Shown here: positions 7,679 to 15,991 of the stretch, piece by piece
Layout of the letters: each line of letters opens with the position of its first letter
Position numbering within the stretch: the first letter of the stretch is position 1
Origin: Cytophagaceae bacterium UBA6715
Lineage (GTDB): Bacteria > Bacteroidota > Bacteroidia > Cytophagales > Spirosomataceae
Direction: 5' to 3'
DNA: 21,699 nucleotides
Assembly: GCA_002454335.1 (NCBI GenBank)
Contig: DKIP01000058.1
Span: 1 to 21,699 of the forward strand
Translations under genes and position numbers: made by a program
Notes under the pieces: model-generated
What the model was told of the DNA's origin: nothing
Databases searched by the model: none
Seen by the model: only the letters and a program-made list of their open reading frames with translations

Positions 7679-8533
7679 ATGCGCGGATTTTGGCAAGACT
7701 TTCAGCGCTTAATTCAGCAGCCCGGTGAGGGATTGTTGAAAATCATTGTGATGAATTGTTTGCTTTTTCTTATGCTAATGCTGATTCGAATTGTGATGAT
7801 TATCAGCGGAAAAGCATGGGTTTATGAGTGGCTGTTAGAGCAACTAACGCTATCAGCTGATATCAAGGCTAATTTATTACATCCTTGGCGATTCATCAGC
7901 TACTTTTTTGTGCATGTAGAAATCTTTCATTTGGCCTTCAACATGATGTTCCTGTATTGGTTCGGGAAAATTTTACAAGAGGTCATCGGTAACAATAAAA
8001 GCGTAAAAACCTTCTTTGGGGGAGGTATTATGGGTGCTATTGCATTTTTGATTGCCTTTAATTTCATTCCTTTTTTCGAGCGCCAAAGCGGGAGTTTTTT
8101 ATTAGGGGCTTCTGGTGGCGTTTTTGCCATTGTTTTGGCTGCCGCTACGCTTCGACCAAATTATGAAGTCCACTTAGTTTTCATAGGACCTGTTCGCATT
8201 AAATATATCGCAGGCTTTTATTTGATTTGGTCGCTTTTAGAGACCGTCGGGACAAATGCAGGAGGTCAAATTGCACATTTAGGAGGCGCTCTCGTAGGTT
8301 TTATCATGGGTTATTTGCACGAACATCCCTTAAATTGGGACAGATTCAGAAAAAAAGAAAGCCCATTCATTCATGCCGATTTAACGCGTGAAAAAAAGCC
8401 AAGAAAACAAGCAGAAATCATCGACGAAGAAGAACTGAATCAGATTTTAGATAAAATATCGAAGTCGGGATACGATAGTCTCAGCAAAACCGAAAAAAGA
8501 AGATTATTCAAGGCGAGTCAAAAAAATGAGTAA
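7679..8533 (+). CDS. Rhomboid intramembrane serine protease with C-terminal DUF6576-like tail
   Basis: A 284-residue second rhomboid. It has 'FVHVEIFHLAFNMMFLYWFG' (H-x3-N of TM2), 'GASGGVFA' with catalytic S145, and 'IAHLGGALVG' with catalytic H200, so both dyad residues are present. After the last membrane segment comes a charged cytosolic tail of about 70 residues ending in 'ILDKISKSGYDSLSKTEKRR', which resembles the DUF6576 domain found on Bacteroidota rhomboids. It begins 1 nt after the first rhomboid. The two copies differ clearly in sequence and tail, so they look like long-standing paralogues, not a recent duplication. Confidence 0.92.
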   Translation: MRGFWQDFQRLIQQPGEGLLKIIVMNCLLFLMLMLIRIVMIISGKAWVYEWLLEQLTLSADIKANLLHPWRFISYFFVHVEIFHLAFNMMFLYWFGKILQEVIGNNKSVKTFFGGGIMGAIAFLIAFNFIPFFERQSGSFLLGASGGVFAIVLAAATLRPNYEVHLVFIGPVRIKYIAGFYLIWSLLETVGTNAGGQIAHLGGALVGFIMGYLHEHPLNWDRFRKKESPFIHADLTREKKPRKQAEIIDEEELNQILDKISKSGYDSLSKTEKRRLFKASQKNE

Positions 8534-8549
8534 GCCTCAAAAACATTTT

Positions 8550-8557
8550 TACCTTTG
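8550..8557 (+). promoter_or_regulatory. -7 element upstream of dxs (TACCTTTG)
   Basis: TACCTTTG matches TAnnTTTG exactly. Expected transcription start is near 8564, giving a leader of only about 11 nt to the TTG at 8575 or 26 nt to the GTG at 8590. No TTTG is seen at the -33 position. The same octamer occurs before typA. Confidence 0.5.
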
Positions 8558-8574
8558 TAGAGTTTTTCTTTCAC

Positions 8575-10548
8575 TTGAATAAATTATTTGTGTCAACTCA
8601 ATTCCCTGCCGGCCCCTTACTAAGCAAGATTCAGGCACCTGCTGATTTGCGTAAGTTACCTGCCAACCAGCTTCCAGCTGTTTGCGAGGAATTGCGTCAA
8701 TACATCATTGATCATGTCTCGGTTAATGGAGGACACTTTGGTGCTTCGTTGGGAGTGACCGAATTAACGGTAGCCTTGCATTATGTGTTTAACACGCCCT
8801 ATGACCAGTTAGTCTGGGACGTGGGTCATCAGGCTTACGGACATAAAATATTAACGGGCCGCCAAGGCGTGTTTCACACAAATCGATTATTAGGCGGAAT
8901 CAGTGGTTTCCCCAAAAGATCAGAAAGTGAATATGACGCATTTGGGGTAGGACATTCATCCACATCCATTTCAGCCGCTTTAGGCATGGCTGTAGCGTCA
9001 CGCTATAAAAAAGAATTTGATCGCCAACACATTGCGGTAATAGGTGATGGATCCATGACGGCGGGTATGGCATTCGAGGCGATGAATCATGCCGGAGATA
9101 TCCCTAACAACATGATTATCATTTTGAATGATAATTGCATGGCGATTGACCCGAATGTGGGCGCTTTGAAAGAATATCTAACTGACATCACGACATCCCA
9201 TACTTACAACAAAGTGAAGGATGATGTTTGGAACCTACTCGGCAAGATGTCCCGCTTTGGGAAGTCGGCACAAGAAATCGTATCCAAAATCGAGAATGGA
9301 TTAAAAGCTACCTTGCTGAAGCAAAGTAATTTATTTGAGTCGTTCAATTTGCGCTATTTTGGCCCGATTGATGGACATGATGTGGAATACCTAGCCACTG
9401 TTTTGCGTGATTTAAAAGATATTCCCGGCCCTAAAATTTTACATTGTGTCACAACCAAGGGCAAAGGATATTCGTTGGCAGAAAAAGATCAAACACTTTG
9501 GCATGCCCCGGGTAAATTCGATAAGCTAACCGGCGAAATTGAAAAGAAGACCTACGACAATCCGCAAGCACCCAAGTATCAAGAAGTCTTTGGACATACA
9601 TTATTGGAACTTGCAGAGCAAAACCCTAAAATCATGGGGATTACCCCAGCGATGCCATCGGGTTCATCATTGAATATCATGATGGCGGCAATGCCAGACC
9701 GAGCATTCGATGTGGGAATCGCGGAACAACATGCGGTGACATTCTCGGCGGGATTGGCCACGCAAGGCTTGACCGTTTTCTGCAATATTTACAGCTCTTT
9801 CATGCAACGTGGTTACGATCAAGTCGTTCATGATGTGTGTTTACAGAAACTACCTGTGATTTTTTGTTTAGACCGTGCAGGTTTGGCAGGAGCAGACGGT
9901 CCAACGCACCATGGAAATTTGGACATTGCGATGATGCGTTGCGTACCTAACATGATTGTGGCAGCACCACGTAATGAGCAAGAATTAAGAAATATCATGT
10001 ACACCGCTTCGCTAGATTCATTCAAAGAACGCGGAGAAGCTATCAGTATTCGTTATCCGAGAGGCCAGGGCGTTATGCCCGCTTGGCGGACGAATTTTGA
10101 GGAAATTGAAATAGGGACAGGCGTTCAGCTTAATAGCGGCGAAGATATCGCCATTTTAAGTTTAGGACATATAGGAAACGAAGCGATAAAAGCCGTTGAA
10201 CTATTAGCCAATCAAGGAATTCAAGCAGCATTATATGACATGCGCTTCGCCAAACCTTTAGACGAAAAACTTTTGCATGCGATTTTTAGCAAATTTAAGA
10301 CCATCTTAACGGTTGAAGACGCATCCATCGTTGGCGGATTTGGTTCTGCCATCGCGGAATTCATGGTGGATCATCAGTATCATGCTAACATGATTCGTTT
10401 GGGAATCCCTGACCACATTGTGGAACATGGCGAACAAAGTGAATTATATGCTCTTTGCGGGATTGATTCGAATGGAATTGCACAAAAAATAGCTGAGCAA
10501 TTAGTCTCAAAAGCAAGCGTCAAGGCATCAAAGGCCCTGACCGAATAA
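8575..10548 (+). CDS. dxs: 1-deoxy-D-xylulose-5-phosphate synthase
   Basis: A thiamine-diphosphate enzyme that condenses pyruvate and glyceraldehyde-3-phosphate in the first step of the MEP isoprenoid pathway. Domain I has 'NGGHFGASLGVTELTVALH' and the ThDP/Mg motif 'GDGSMTAGMAFEA' (157 on, with NDN further along). Domain II has 'DVGIAEQHAVTFSAG' with the catalytic glutamate (E384 in this numbering). Domain III is the transketolase C-terminal fold. No ATG is available near the N-terminus: the start must be TTG 8575 (657 aa) or GTG 8590 (652 aa). Homology begins at 'LLSKIQAPADLRKLP', so both fit. A promoter motif lies just upstream, so dxs is probably transcribed separately from the rhomboid genes. 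Confidence 0.96.
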   Translation: MNKLFVSTQFPAGPLLSKIQAPADLRKLPANQLPAVCEELRQYIIDHVSVNGGHFGASLGVTELTVALHYVFNTPYDQLVWDVGHQAYGHKILTGRQGVFHTNRLLGGISGFPKRSESEYDAFGVGHSSTSISAALGMAVASRYKKEFDRQHIAVIGDGSMTAGMAFEAMNHAGDIPNNMIIILNDNCMAIDPNVGALKEYLTDITTSHTYNKVKDDVWNLLGKMSRFGKSAQEIVSKIENGLKATLLKQSNLFESFNLRYFGPIDGHDVEYLATVLRDLKDIPGPKILHCVTTKGKGYSLAEKDQTLWHAPGKFDKLTGEIEKKTYDNPQAPKYQEVFGHTLLELAEQNPKIMGITPAMPSGSSLNIMMAAMPDRAFDVGIAEQHAVTFSAGLATQGLTVFCNIYSSFMQRGYDQVVHDVCLQKLPVIFCLDRAGLAGADGPTHHGNLDIAMMRCVPNMIVAAPRNEQELRNIMYTASLDSFKERGEAISIRYPRGQGVMPAWRTNFEEIEIGTGVQLNSGEDIAILSLGHIGNEAIKAVELLANQGIQAALYDMRFAKPLDEKLLHAIFSKFKTILTVEDASIVGGFGSAIAEFMVDHQYHANMIRLGIPDHIVEHGEQSELYALCGIDSNGIAQKIAEQLVSKASVKASKALTE

Positions 10549-10600
10549 ATGCGTCGTTGCTGATTTTTAATCAATTAGCACTTTTCAAAGAAATTATCCG

Positions 10601-10608
10601 TACCTTTG
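10601..10608 (+). promoter_or_regulatory. -7 element upstream of typA (TACCTTTG)
   Basis: TACCTTTG fits TAnnTTTG and is identical to the element before dxs. It predicts a leader of about 50 nt to the typA ATG at 10664. An AAGGAG at 10628-10633 lies about 30 nt before the ATG, too far for a normal ribosome-binding site. No good -33 TTTG is seen. Confidence 0.5.
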
Positions 10609-10663
10609 CACCTTAAATTCCCCGACTAAGGAGAATTTTAATTCATTCAACGCCTACATTTTT

Positions 10664-12472
10664 ATGCAAAGCATTCGTAACATTGCCATCATTGCCCACG
10701 TTGACCACGGTAAAACGACTCTTGTGGACAAAATTATTCATGCCTCTAAAATCTTCCGTGAGAACCAGGAATTTGGAGATTTGATCTTAGATAATAACGA
10801 CTTAGAACGTGAACGCGGTATTACGATTGTTTCTAAAAACGTATCGGTTCGTTATAATGGAGTAAAAATCAACATAATTGACACACCAGGTCACGCCGAC
10901 TTTGGCGGAGAAGTGGAACGCGTACTTCGTATGGCGGATGGTGTCATTCTATTGGTTGATGCCTTTGAAGGTCCGATGCCACAAACACGTTTCGTATTAT
11001 CAAAAGCTATCGCTTTGGGTTTAAAGCCTATCGTTGTAGTAAATAAAGTAGATAAAGAGAATTGCCGTCCAGATGAGGTACACGAAAGTGTGTTTGATTT
11101 GATGTTCAACTTAGATGCAACAGAAGACCAATTGGATTTCCCTTGCGTATATGGTTCATCGAAACAAGGATGGATGAGCAACGATTGGAAAAAACCAACC
11201 GATAACATCATCCCATTATTGGATGCAATCATCGAGCACATCCCTGCTTCTAAAGTTCAAGAGGGAACACCACAAATGCAGATTACGTCTTTGGACTACT
11301 CTTCATTCGTAGGTCGTATCGCGATCGGACGTTTAGAGCGTGGAACCTTAACAGAAGGCATGCAGATTTCTTTATGTAAAGCAGACGGTTCTACAAAGAA
11401 AATGCGTATCAAAGAACTTCAAGTATTTGAGGGACTCGGCAAGGTAAAAGTTGACAAAGTAGAATGCGGAGAGATTTGTGCAGTTACGGGTATCGATGAT
11501 TTCGAAATTGGTGACACAATTGCAGACGCTGAAAATCCTGAGGCATTGGATCGTATCGCAATCGATGAGCCTACGATGAACATGTTGTTTACGATTAACA
11601 ACTCGCCATTCTTTGGTAAAGAGGGTAAGTTAGTGACATCTCGACACTTGCGTGACCGTTTATTCAAAGAGACGGAGAAAAACTTAGCCTTGAAAGTAGT
11701 TCCTACAGAAAGCGAAGATAAATTCTTGGTATTTGGACGCGGTATTCTCCACTTGTCGGTATTAATCGAAACGATGCGTCGCGAAGGATACGAATTACAA
11801 GTAGGTCAGCCACAAGTAATCTTCAAAGAAGGTCCTAATGGTGAACGTTTAGAGCCTATTGAATCGTTAGTGGTTGACGTTCCTGCTGAAGTTGCAGGTA
11901 AAGTAATTGAATTAGCCACACAAGGGAAAGGTGAATTATTGATCATGGAACCGAAAGGTGACTTGCAACACTTAGAATTCAACATTCCATCTCGTGGATT
12001 GATTGGTTTACGTTCGAAAGTGTTAACGGCTACATTTGGTGAGGCGATCATGGCACACCGTTTTATTGCTTACGAAGAATTCAAAGGAGCTATTCCAGGA
12101 CGTATCAACGGATCATTGATCTCGATGAACACAGGTCCTGCGATTCCTTATGCCATCGATAAATTACAAGACAGAGGGGTGTTCTTCATCGATCCAGGCG
12201 AAGAAGTTTACACAGGGATGGTAGTAGGTGAGCATAATCGCCAAAATGACATCGAAGTCAATCTTCAAGCATCAAAGCAATTGACGAACATGCGTGCATC
12301 TGGGTCAGATTCTGCAACTAAAATTGCTCCGAAGTTAAACTTCTCATTAGAAGAGTGTATGGAGTTTATCCAAAAGGATGAATACTTAGAAATCACTCCA
12401 AAATCTTTACGTATGCGTAAAATTTGGTTAGATCCAAACGAGCGTAAGCGTAACGAGAAGAAACCAAGTTAA
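10664..12472 (+). CDS. typA: Ribosome-associated translational GTPase TypA/BipA
   Basis: A 602-residue translational GTPase related to EF-G, acting in 50S assembly and stress adaptation. G1 is 'AHVDHGKT' (11-18), G2 'RERGITI', G3 'DTPGHADFGGEVER' and G4 'NKVD'. These are followed by the beta-barrel domain II, EF-G-like domains ('RGLIGLRSKVLTATFGEAIM') and the TypA-specific C-terminal domain ('GRINGSLISMNTGPAIPYAI'). Length is typical of the family. The ATG at 10664 gives the expected N-terminus 'MQSIRNIAIIAHVDHGK'. The gene stands alone with its own promoter motif and terminator, and faces comEC tail to tail. Confidence 0.97.
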   Translation: MQSIRNIAIIAHVDHGKTTLVDKIIHASKIFRENQEFGDLILDNNDLERERGITIVSKNVSVRYNGVKINIIDTPGHADFGGEVERVLRMADGVILLVDAFEGPMPQTRFVLSKAIALGLKPIVVVNKVDKENCRPDEVHESVFDLMFNLDATEDQLDFPCVYGSSKQGWMSNDWKKPTDNIIPLLDAIIEHIPASKVQEGTPQMQITSLDYSSFVGRIAIGRLERGTLTEGMQISLCKADGSTKKMRIKELQVFEGLGKVKVDKVECGEICAVTGIDDFEIGDTIADAENPEALDRIAIDEPTMNMLFTINNSPFFGKEGKLVTSRHLRDRLFKETEKNLALKVVPTESEDKFLVFGRGILHLSVLIETMRREGYELQVGQPQVIFKEGPNGERLEPIESLVVDVPAEVAGKVIELATQGKGELLIMEPKGDLQHLEFNIPSRGLIGLRSKVLTATFGEAIMAHRFIAYEEFKGAIPGRINGSLISMNTGPAIPYAIDKLQDRGVFFIDPGEEVYTGMVVGEHNRQNDIEVNLQASKQLTNMRASGSDSATKIAPKLNFSLEECMEFIQKDEYLEITPKSLRMRKIWLDPNERKRNEKKPS

Positions 12473-12480
12473 TCCTAGAA

Positions 12481-12507
12481 GGCTGCCTAAATGGGCAGCC
12501 TTTTTTT
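12481..12507 (+). terminator. Rho-independent terminator after typA
   Basis: GGCTGCC (12481-12487) pairs with GGCAGCC (12494-12500) around a 6-nt loop, followed by seven T (12501-12507). It acts on typA transcripts. The T run overlaps the last bases of the convergent comEC gene (stop at 12506-12508). On the minus strand the hairpin is not followed by a T run, so it is one-directional. Confidence 0.9.
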
Positions 12508-14461
12508 ATGGGAAATGAACGGCAGCTTGCTCGGTTAAATAATACACTTTCTTAGGCCAAAAAGGCTTGAGCTTAGCCATACGATATTCGCTCGGTTTAC
12601 GAATAAAATACCATGTAGCCCTCCGCCAAGATTTCAGAAATCGTGGATCTCGTAAATCTAAATCCGCAGCTAAAATCAGATGAATTTGATGAGGATTACG
12701 CTGAATACTTGGATTGGCCAAATAAACAAACTCCTTACCTCGATATTTCCACTGACAACTACCTTGTGGCCATCTACGCGACAAGGTATCTACAACTTGA
12801 TTCCTTGCCCACCAAGGACTTACATTCGCTTGTAACCAAGCTTCACTCGCCGCACCATAGCTTTGCCCAAACACCCCTTTCGTGCGGAGAAACACCAACT
12901 GCTTTTCTGCCACCGTTAAATAGGCTTCATCTTGCCAGGGCTCCATTAATCGACAAATCATGATGACGCCAAAGAGTCCCAATGCGAGATAAAGCCACAA
13001 TACCCTACGCAATGTCCACCAAACCCATAATAAACCAATTCCCATGTAATAAGATATTATTCCAAGCGCATTCATTCTGACAAAAGAAATCACCGTCTGA
13101 AAGCGCCCAGTAGTATTAAACATTAAGCCATGTAATAGCTCAAAACTGAATAAAAACAAACGTCCTAAAGCAGAAAAAACGAATGGTATATGACTGATAA
13201 GAGGGACAAAAATCAGATACAAAAACCCCATTCCCAAGGTAAGCGTTGAAAACAAAACCAGTGCCGGGTTGAGTAAAAAAAAATAAAAAGGATTCGGAAA
13301 TTGATGAAAATAAAAGATTATTAAAGGCCAAGTGAAAATTTGGGCGCTAATGGCAACACAGGTCAACTCCCATGTTTGTTGGACTATCCAATTTTTTGGT
13401 TTCCATAATTGAACGAGTTTGCTTTGAAACAGCATTAGCCCAAGCACTGCCATATAAGACAGTTGGAACCCCACTTGAAACAATTCATTCGGCTGAATCA
13501 CGAGGATAACAAAACACGAAAACGCCCAAATATTCAATGGATGTGATTGCAAGCGAAACACCTGCGCAAAGAGCAAAACCGAAAACATCCAAGCCGCACG
13601 CAATACGGGTGCAGAAAATCCTGACATCGCCGCGTACGTCCACAAGACAAGCATAATCAGTGCAAAATAGGTATGTGGGCCATAGGGTCGAAAACGCTTC
13701 AGGAACCCAAATAAGAACTGCAAGCCCATATAAAGCAAGCCCAAATGCATGCCGGATACCGACAAAATATGAATAGCTCCCAATGCCGCATAGGATTGGC
13801 GTGTCTCAAAATCGATTGTGTTTCCAATCCCTAAAAACATTGCCTCCGCCACATTTCGATGCTCCCCAGTCGGCAATGCCTGATGTAAATAAAATACCGC
13901 CTGATTTCGAAGCATATGGATAAAATGGGTGCGATTTTTTGCGTTGGCCAACAAGCTCATACTTTCCTTTGCAACGAAACTTGATGCATAGATTCCTTGT
14001 CGGGCATAATAAGCCTTCCAATCAAATGCCCCAGGCAACAAAGCTTCTCGTATAGGCTTCAAGCTTCCGTAAACTTGATATACCTGTCCACCCCGGGGTG
14101 CAATTCCCTTCAGCGGAACATATAAGATGGCATCAGCGTGAACTTGAATCCATCGATTTTTATGTCGAACGGAAATCACCTTGGCCCGAATTCTCCGAGA
14201 TTTAGCACCATCAATAGGTTCCTGGTCGACTTGAAATACAAAGGCATCGTGATTCGGAATTGAGGATTTTCGTTCAATGAGTTGGGCAAATCGAACATAG
14301 GATACGCCCATCATCAAAATAAGGCAGAAGATTCGCGACTGGCGGAAGACCAGCATTAAGCTCAAAGCAAATGCTATCAATCCGTAAGGACCGATGAAAA
14401 AGCCGATTATCCAAAGGCCTAAAATTCGTAGAAAAGGGAAAGGACTAAAAAAAGAATACAC
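12506..14461 (-). CDS. comEC: ComEC/Rec2-family competence membrane channel
   Basis: A 651-residue polytopic membrane protein of the family that passes single-stranded DNA through the inner membrane during natural transformation. The N-terminal part has two or more membrane segments and an OB-like DUF4131 region (about 60-170). The Competence domain follows, with 'HILSVSGMHLGLLYMGL' and 'SGFSAPVLRAAWM' and many hydrophobic helices to about residue 520. The last 130 residues are soluble, but I see no HxHxDH metallo-beta-lactamase motif, so the C-terminal nuclease-like domain of B. subtilis ComEC is absent or replaced. The start is GTG 14461; a TAA lies two codons upstream and no ATG is close. 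It is the last gene of the gmk-nadD-comEC run, 17 nt after nadD. Confidence 0.88.
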   Translation of the reverse strand: MYSFFSPFPFLRILGLWIIGFFIGPYGLIAFALSLMLVFRQSRIFCLILMMGVSYVRFAQLIERKSSIPNHDAFVFQVDQEPIDGAKSRRIRAKVISVRHKNRWIQVHADAILYVPLKGIAPRGGQVYQVYGSLKPIREALLPGAFDWKAYYARQGIYASSFVAKESMSLLANAKNRTHFIHMLRNQAVFYLHQALPTGEHRNVAEAMFLGIGNTIDFETRQSYAALGAIHILSVSGMHLGLLYMGLQFLFGFLKRFRPYGPHTYFALIMLVLWTYAAMSGFSAPVLRAAWMFSVLLFAQVFRLQSHPLNIWAFSCFVILVIQPNELFQVGFQLSYMAVLGLMLFQSKLVQLWKPKNWIVQQTWELTCVAISAQIFTWPLIIFYFHQFPNPFYFFLLNPALVLFSTLTLGMGFLYLIFVPLISHIPFVFSALGRLFLFSFELLHGLMFNTTGRFQTVISFVRMNALGIISYYMGIGLLWVWWTLRRVLWLYLALGLFGVIMICRLMEPWQDEAYLTVAEKQLVFLRTKGVFGQSYGAASEAWLQANVSPWWARNQVVDTLSRRWPQGSCQWKYRGKEFVYLANPSIQRNPHQIHLILAADLDLRDPRFLKSWRRATWYFIRKPSEYRMAKLKPFWPKKVYYLTEQAAVHFP

Positions 14462-14478
14462 AGATTAGGCGAATAGGC

Positions 14479-15051
14479 CTAAATGTAAAATTTTTTTGAT
14501 TGGATTAATTCCTCGACAGTATCAGGAACTAGATATTTTATCGACTGTCCTTGTTGGATACATTGACGAATATAGGTAGCCGAAATTTGCAATAAAGGCG
14601 CCTCAATGCGCGTAACCTGTGGGTGCTGCCACAAATCACTCTGTTTTTGCTCTCCGCGGGGATAAACATAGAGGCCAAAATAATCAAGAATCTTATCGTA
14701 GTTCTTCCAACTTTTGAATTGTTCCAAATTGTCCCCACCTAGAATTAAACGGAATGAATTGTTAGGGAATTTCTCCGACAGATGCGTCAGCGTATGTATC
14801 GTGTAAGAAGGCTTGGACAAATGAAATTCAATATCTGAGCTCTTAAAATTGTAATTATCTGCGATGGCACGATCGACTAAATCCAATCGATCGAACTCGT
14901 GCAAAAGCGTTTTGCTGTGCTTATGTGGGTTTTGAGGAGAAACAACGAACCAGATTTGGTCTACATCCGTTTGATTTAATACCGCTTGAGCAATAATAAG
15001 GTGGCCATGATGAATGGGATTAAATGATCCGAAAAATAGGCCAATCTTCAT
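14479..15051 (-). CDS. nadD: Nicotinate-nucleotide adenylyltransferase
   Basis: A 190-residue nucleotidyltransferase that makes nicotinate adenine dinucleotide from NaMN and ATP, in NAD synthesis. The N-terminus 'MKIGLFFGSFNPIHHGHL' holds the GxFxPxHxGH nucleotide-binding motif. 'SPQNPHK' and the C-terminal 'ISATYIRQ' (the ISSTxIR motif) are the other family signatures. Length is typical. It starts at ATG 15051, 1 nt after the gmk stop, so the two are likely translationally coupled. Confidence 0.96.
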   Translation of the reverse strand: MKIGLFFGSFNPIHHGHLIIAQAVLNQTDVDQIWFVVSPQNPHKHSKTLLHEFDRLDLVDRAIADNYNFKSSDIEFHLSKPSYTIHTLTHLSEKFPNNSFRLILGGDNLEQFKSWKNYDKILDYFGLYVYPRGEQKQSDLWQHPQVTRIEAPLLQISATYIRQCIQQGQSIKYLVPDTVEELIQSKKFYI

Positions 15052-15052
15052 C

Positions 15053-15619
15053 TTATCGGGTAAAATTATCGAATAAATTTTGAGCTTCTTTGACGGCGTC
15101 CTCTAATTTGTCGTTCACGAGAATCACATCAAATTTGTCTTGGAAAGCCCATTCGAATTTCATCTTAAAAATTCGCTTAGAAAGTGATTCTTCGGTTTCG
15201 GTTCCGCGCGCACGGAGACGATCTTCGAGCATTTCGAGCGTAGGAACTTTGACAAAAATGGCCAACGCTCGCTCCTTATAATATTTTTTCAACGCAAGAC
15301 CGCCTTTAACATCTACATCAAAAATGACATGTTTTCCTGATGCCCAGATACGCTCAATCTCAGACTTCAATGTCCCATAATAAGCGCCAGGGTAAACTTC
15401 CTCCCACTCGACGAAAGCATTCTCATCGATTTTGGCACGAAACTCATCGGGTGTCATGAAATAATAATCCTGACCATTCGCCTCGGAACGCCCACGTTTA
15501 TCACGTGTACAGGCGGAGATGGAAAATCCTAAATTGGGATTATTGGCCAATAATTCTTTTACGATGGTTGTTTTACCGGATCCGGATGGAGCCGAAAAAA
15601 TAATGAGTTTACCTTCCAA
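15053..15619 (-). CDS. gmk: Guanylate kinase
   Basis: A 188-residue P-loop kinase that converts GMP to GDP with ATP. 'IIFSAPSGSGKTTIVKELL' (6-24) is the Walker A loop. 'SISACTRDKRGRSEANGQDYYF' and 'YGTLKSEI' are the GMP-binding and lid parts. The only workable start is TTG 15619, which gives the family N-terminus 'MEGKLIIFSAPSGSGK'; an in-frame TAA lies six codons before it and there is no ATG. It begins 20 nt after the anti-sigma gene and 1 nt before nadD. Confidence 0.96.
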   Translation of the reverse strand: MEGKLIIFSAPSGSGKTTIVKELLANNPNLGFSISACTRDKRGRSEANGQDYYFMTPDEFRAKIDENAFVEWEEVYPGAYYGTLKSEIERIWASGKHVIFDVDVKGGLALKKYYKERALAIFVKVPTLEMLEDRLRARGTETEESLSKRIFKMKFEWAFQDKFDVILVNDKLEDAVKEAQNLFDNFTR

Positions 15620-15639
15620 GTGCAGCTTGATTTAATTAG

Positions 15640-15912
15640 CTAACAAAATAACGGAATAAGTATGGAAATAAGGATTAAAACGACAAAAAGTTTTGATTTG
15701 ATGCGCGCGAAAAGTGCTTCAGGACATTTGCTAGAACAGCTTGATTTAATCGCATTACGCAAAGATTGTTCGAGTTCATATCCTTCTTGACAAGGGATAC
15801 ATTGTTCCTTATTGGCTAGAAAAGTTGCCTCCTCTTCGGGGGAAGCTTCACGATCGACGATACGTTGAATTAACTTTAAACAATCAGCCTGATGGTTACA
15901 ATTCTTTTTCAT
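15640..15912 (-). CDS. Small zinc-finger anti-sigma factor-like protein with hydrophobic C-terminus
   Basis: A 90-residue Cys-rich protein next to an ECF sigma gene. Residues 5-41 show C5, H7, C11 and then C38-x2-C41, with an acidic linker 'VDREASPEEEATFL' typical of the ZAS/mycothiol-type anti-sigma family (RsrA-like). In the canonical H-x3-C-x2-C the histidine position is N34 here, so zinc binding may use other ligands. More cysteines are at 59 and 63. Residues 75-89 are strongly hydrophobic ('LFVVLILISILIPLF') and could anchor the protein in the membrane. Role inferred: binds and inhibits the sigma factor encoded 79 nt upstream. It lies 20 nt before gmk. Confidence 0.75.
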   Translation of the reverse strand: MKKNCNHQADCLKLIQRIVDREASPEEEATFLANKEQCIPCQEGYELEQSLRNAIKSSCSSKCPEALFARIKSKLFVVLILISILIPLFC

Positions 15913-15991
15913 GAGTTTACATGCTTAATGCACTATTTTTTTAACAACGAGGAAGGGATAAAAAGTTCATTTGCTTATGGGTGACACATTG

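Noticed and set aside
12643..12963. Plus-strand ORF of 106 codons antisense to comEC
   Set aside because: It lies wholly within the soluble C-terminal coding region of comEC, shows no domain and has no promoter motif. It is a shadow frame.
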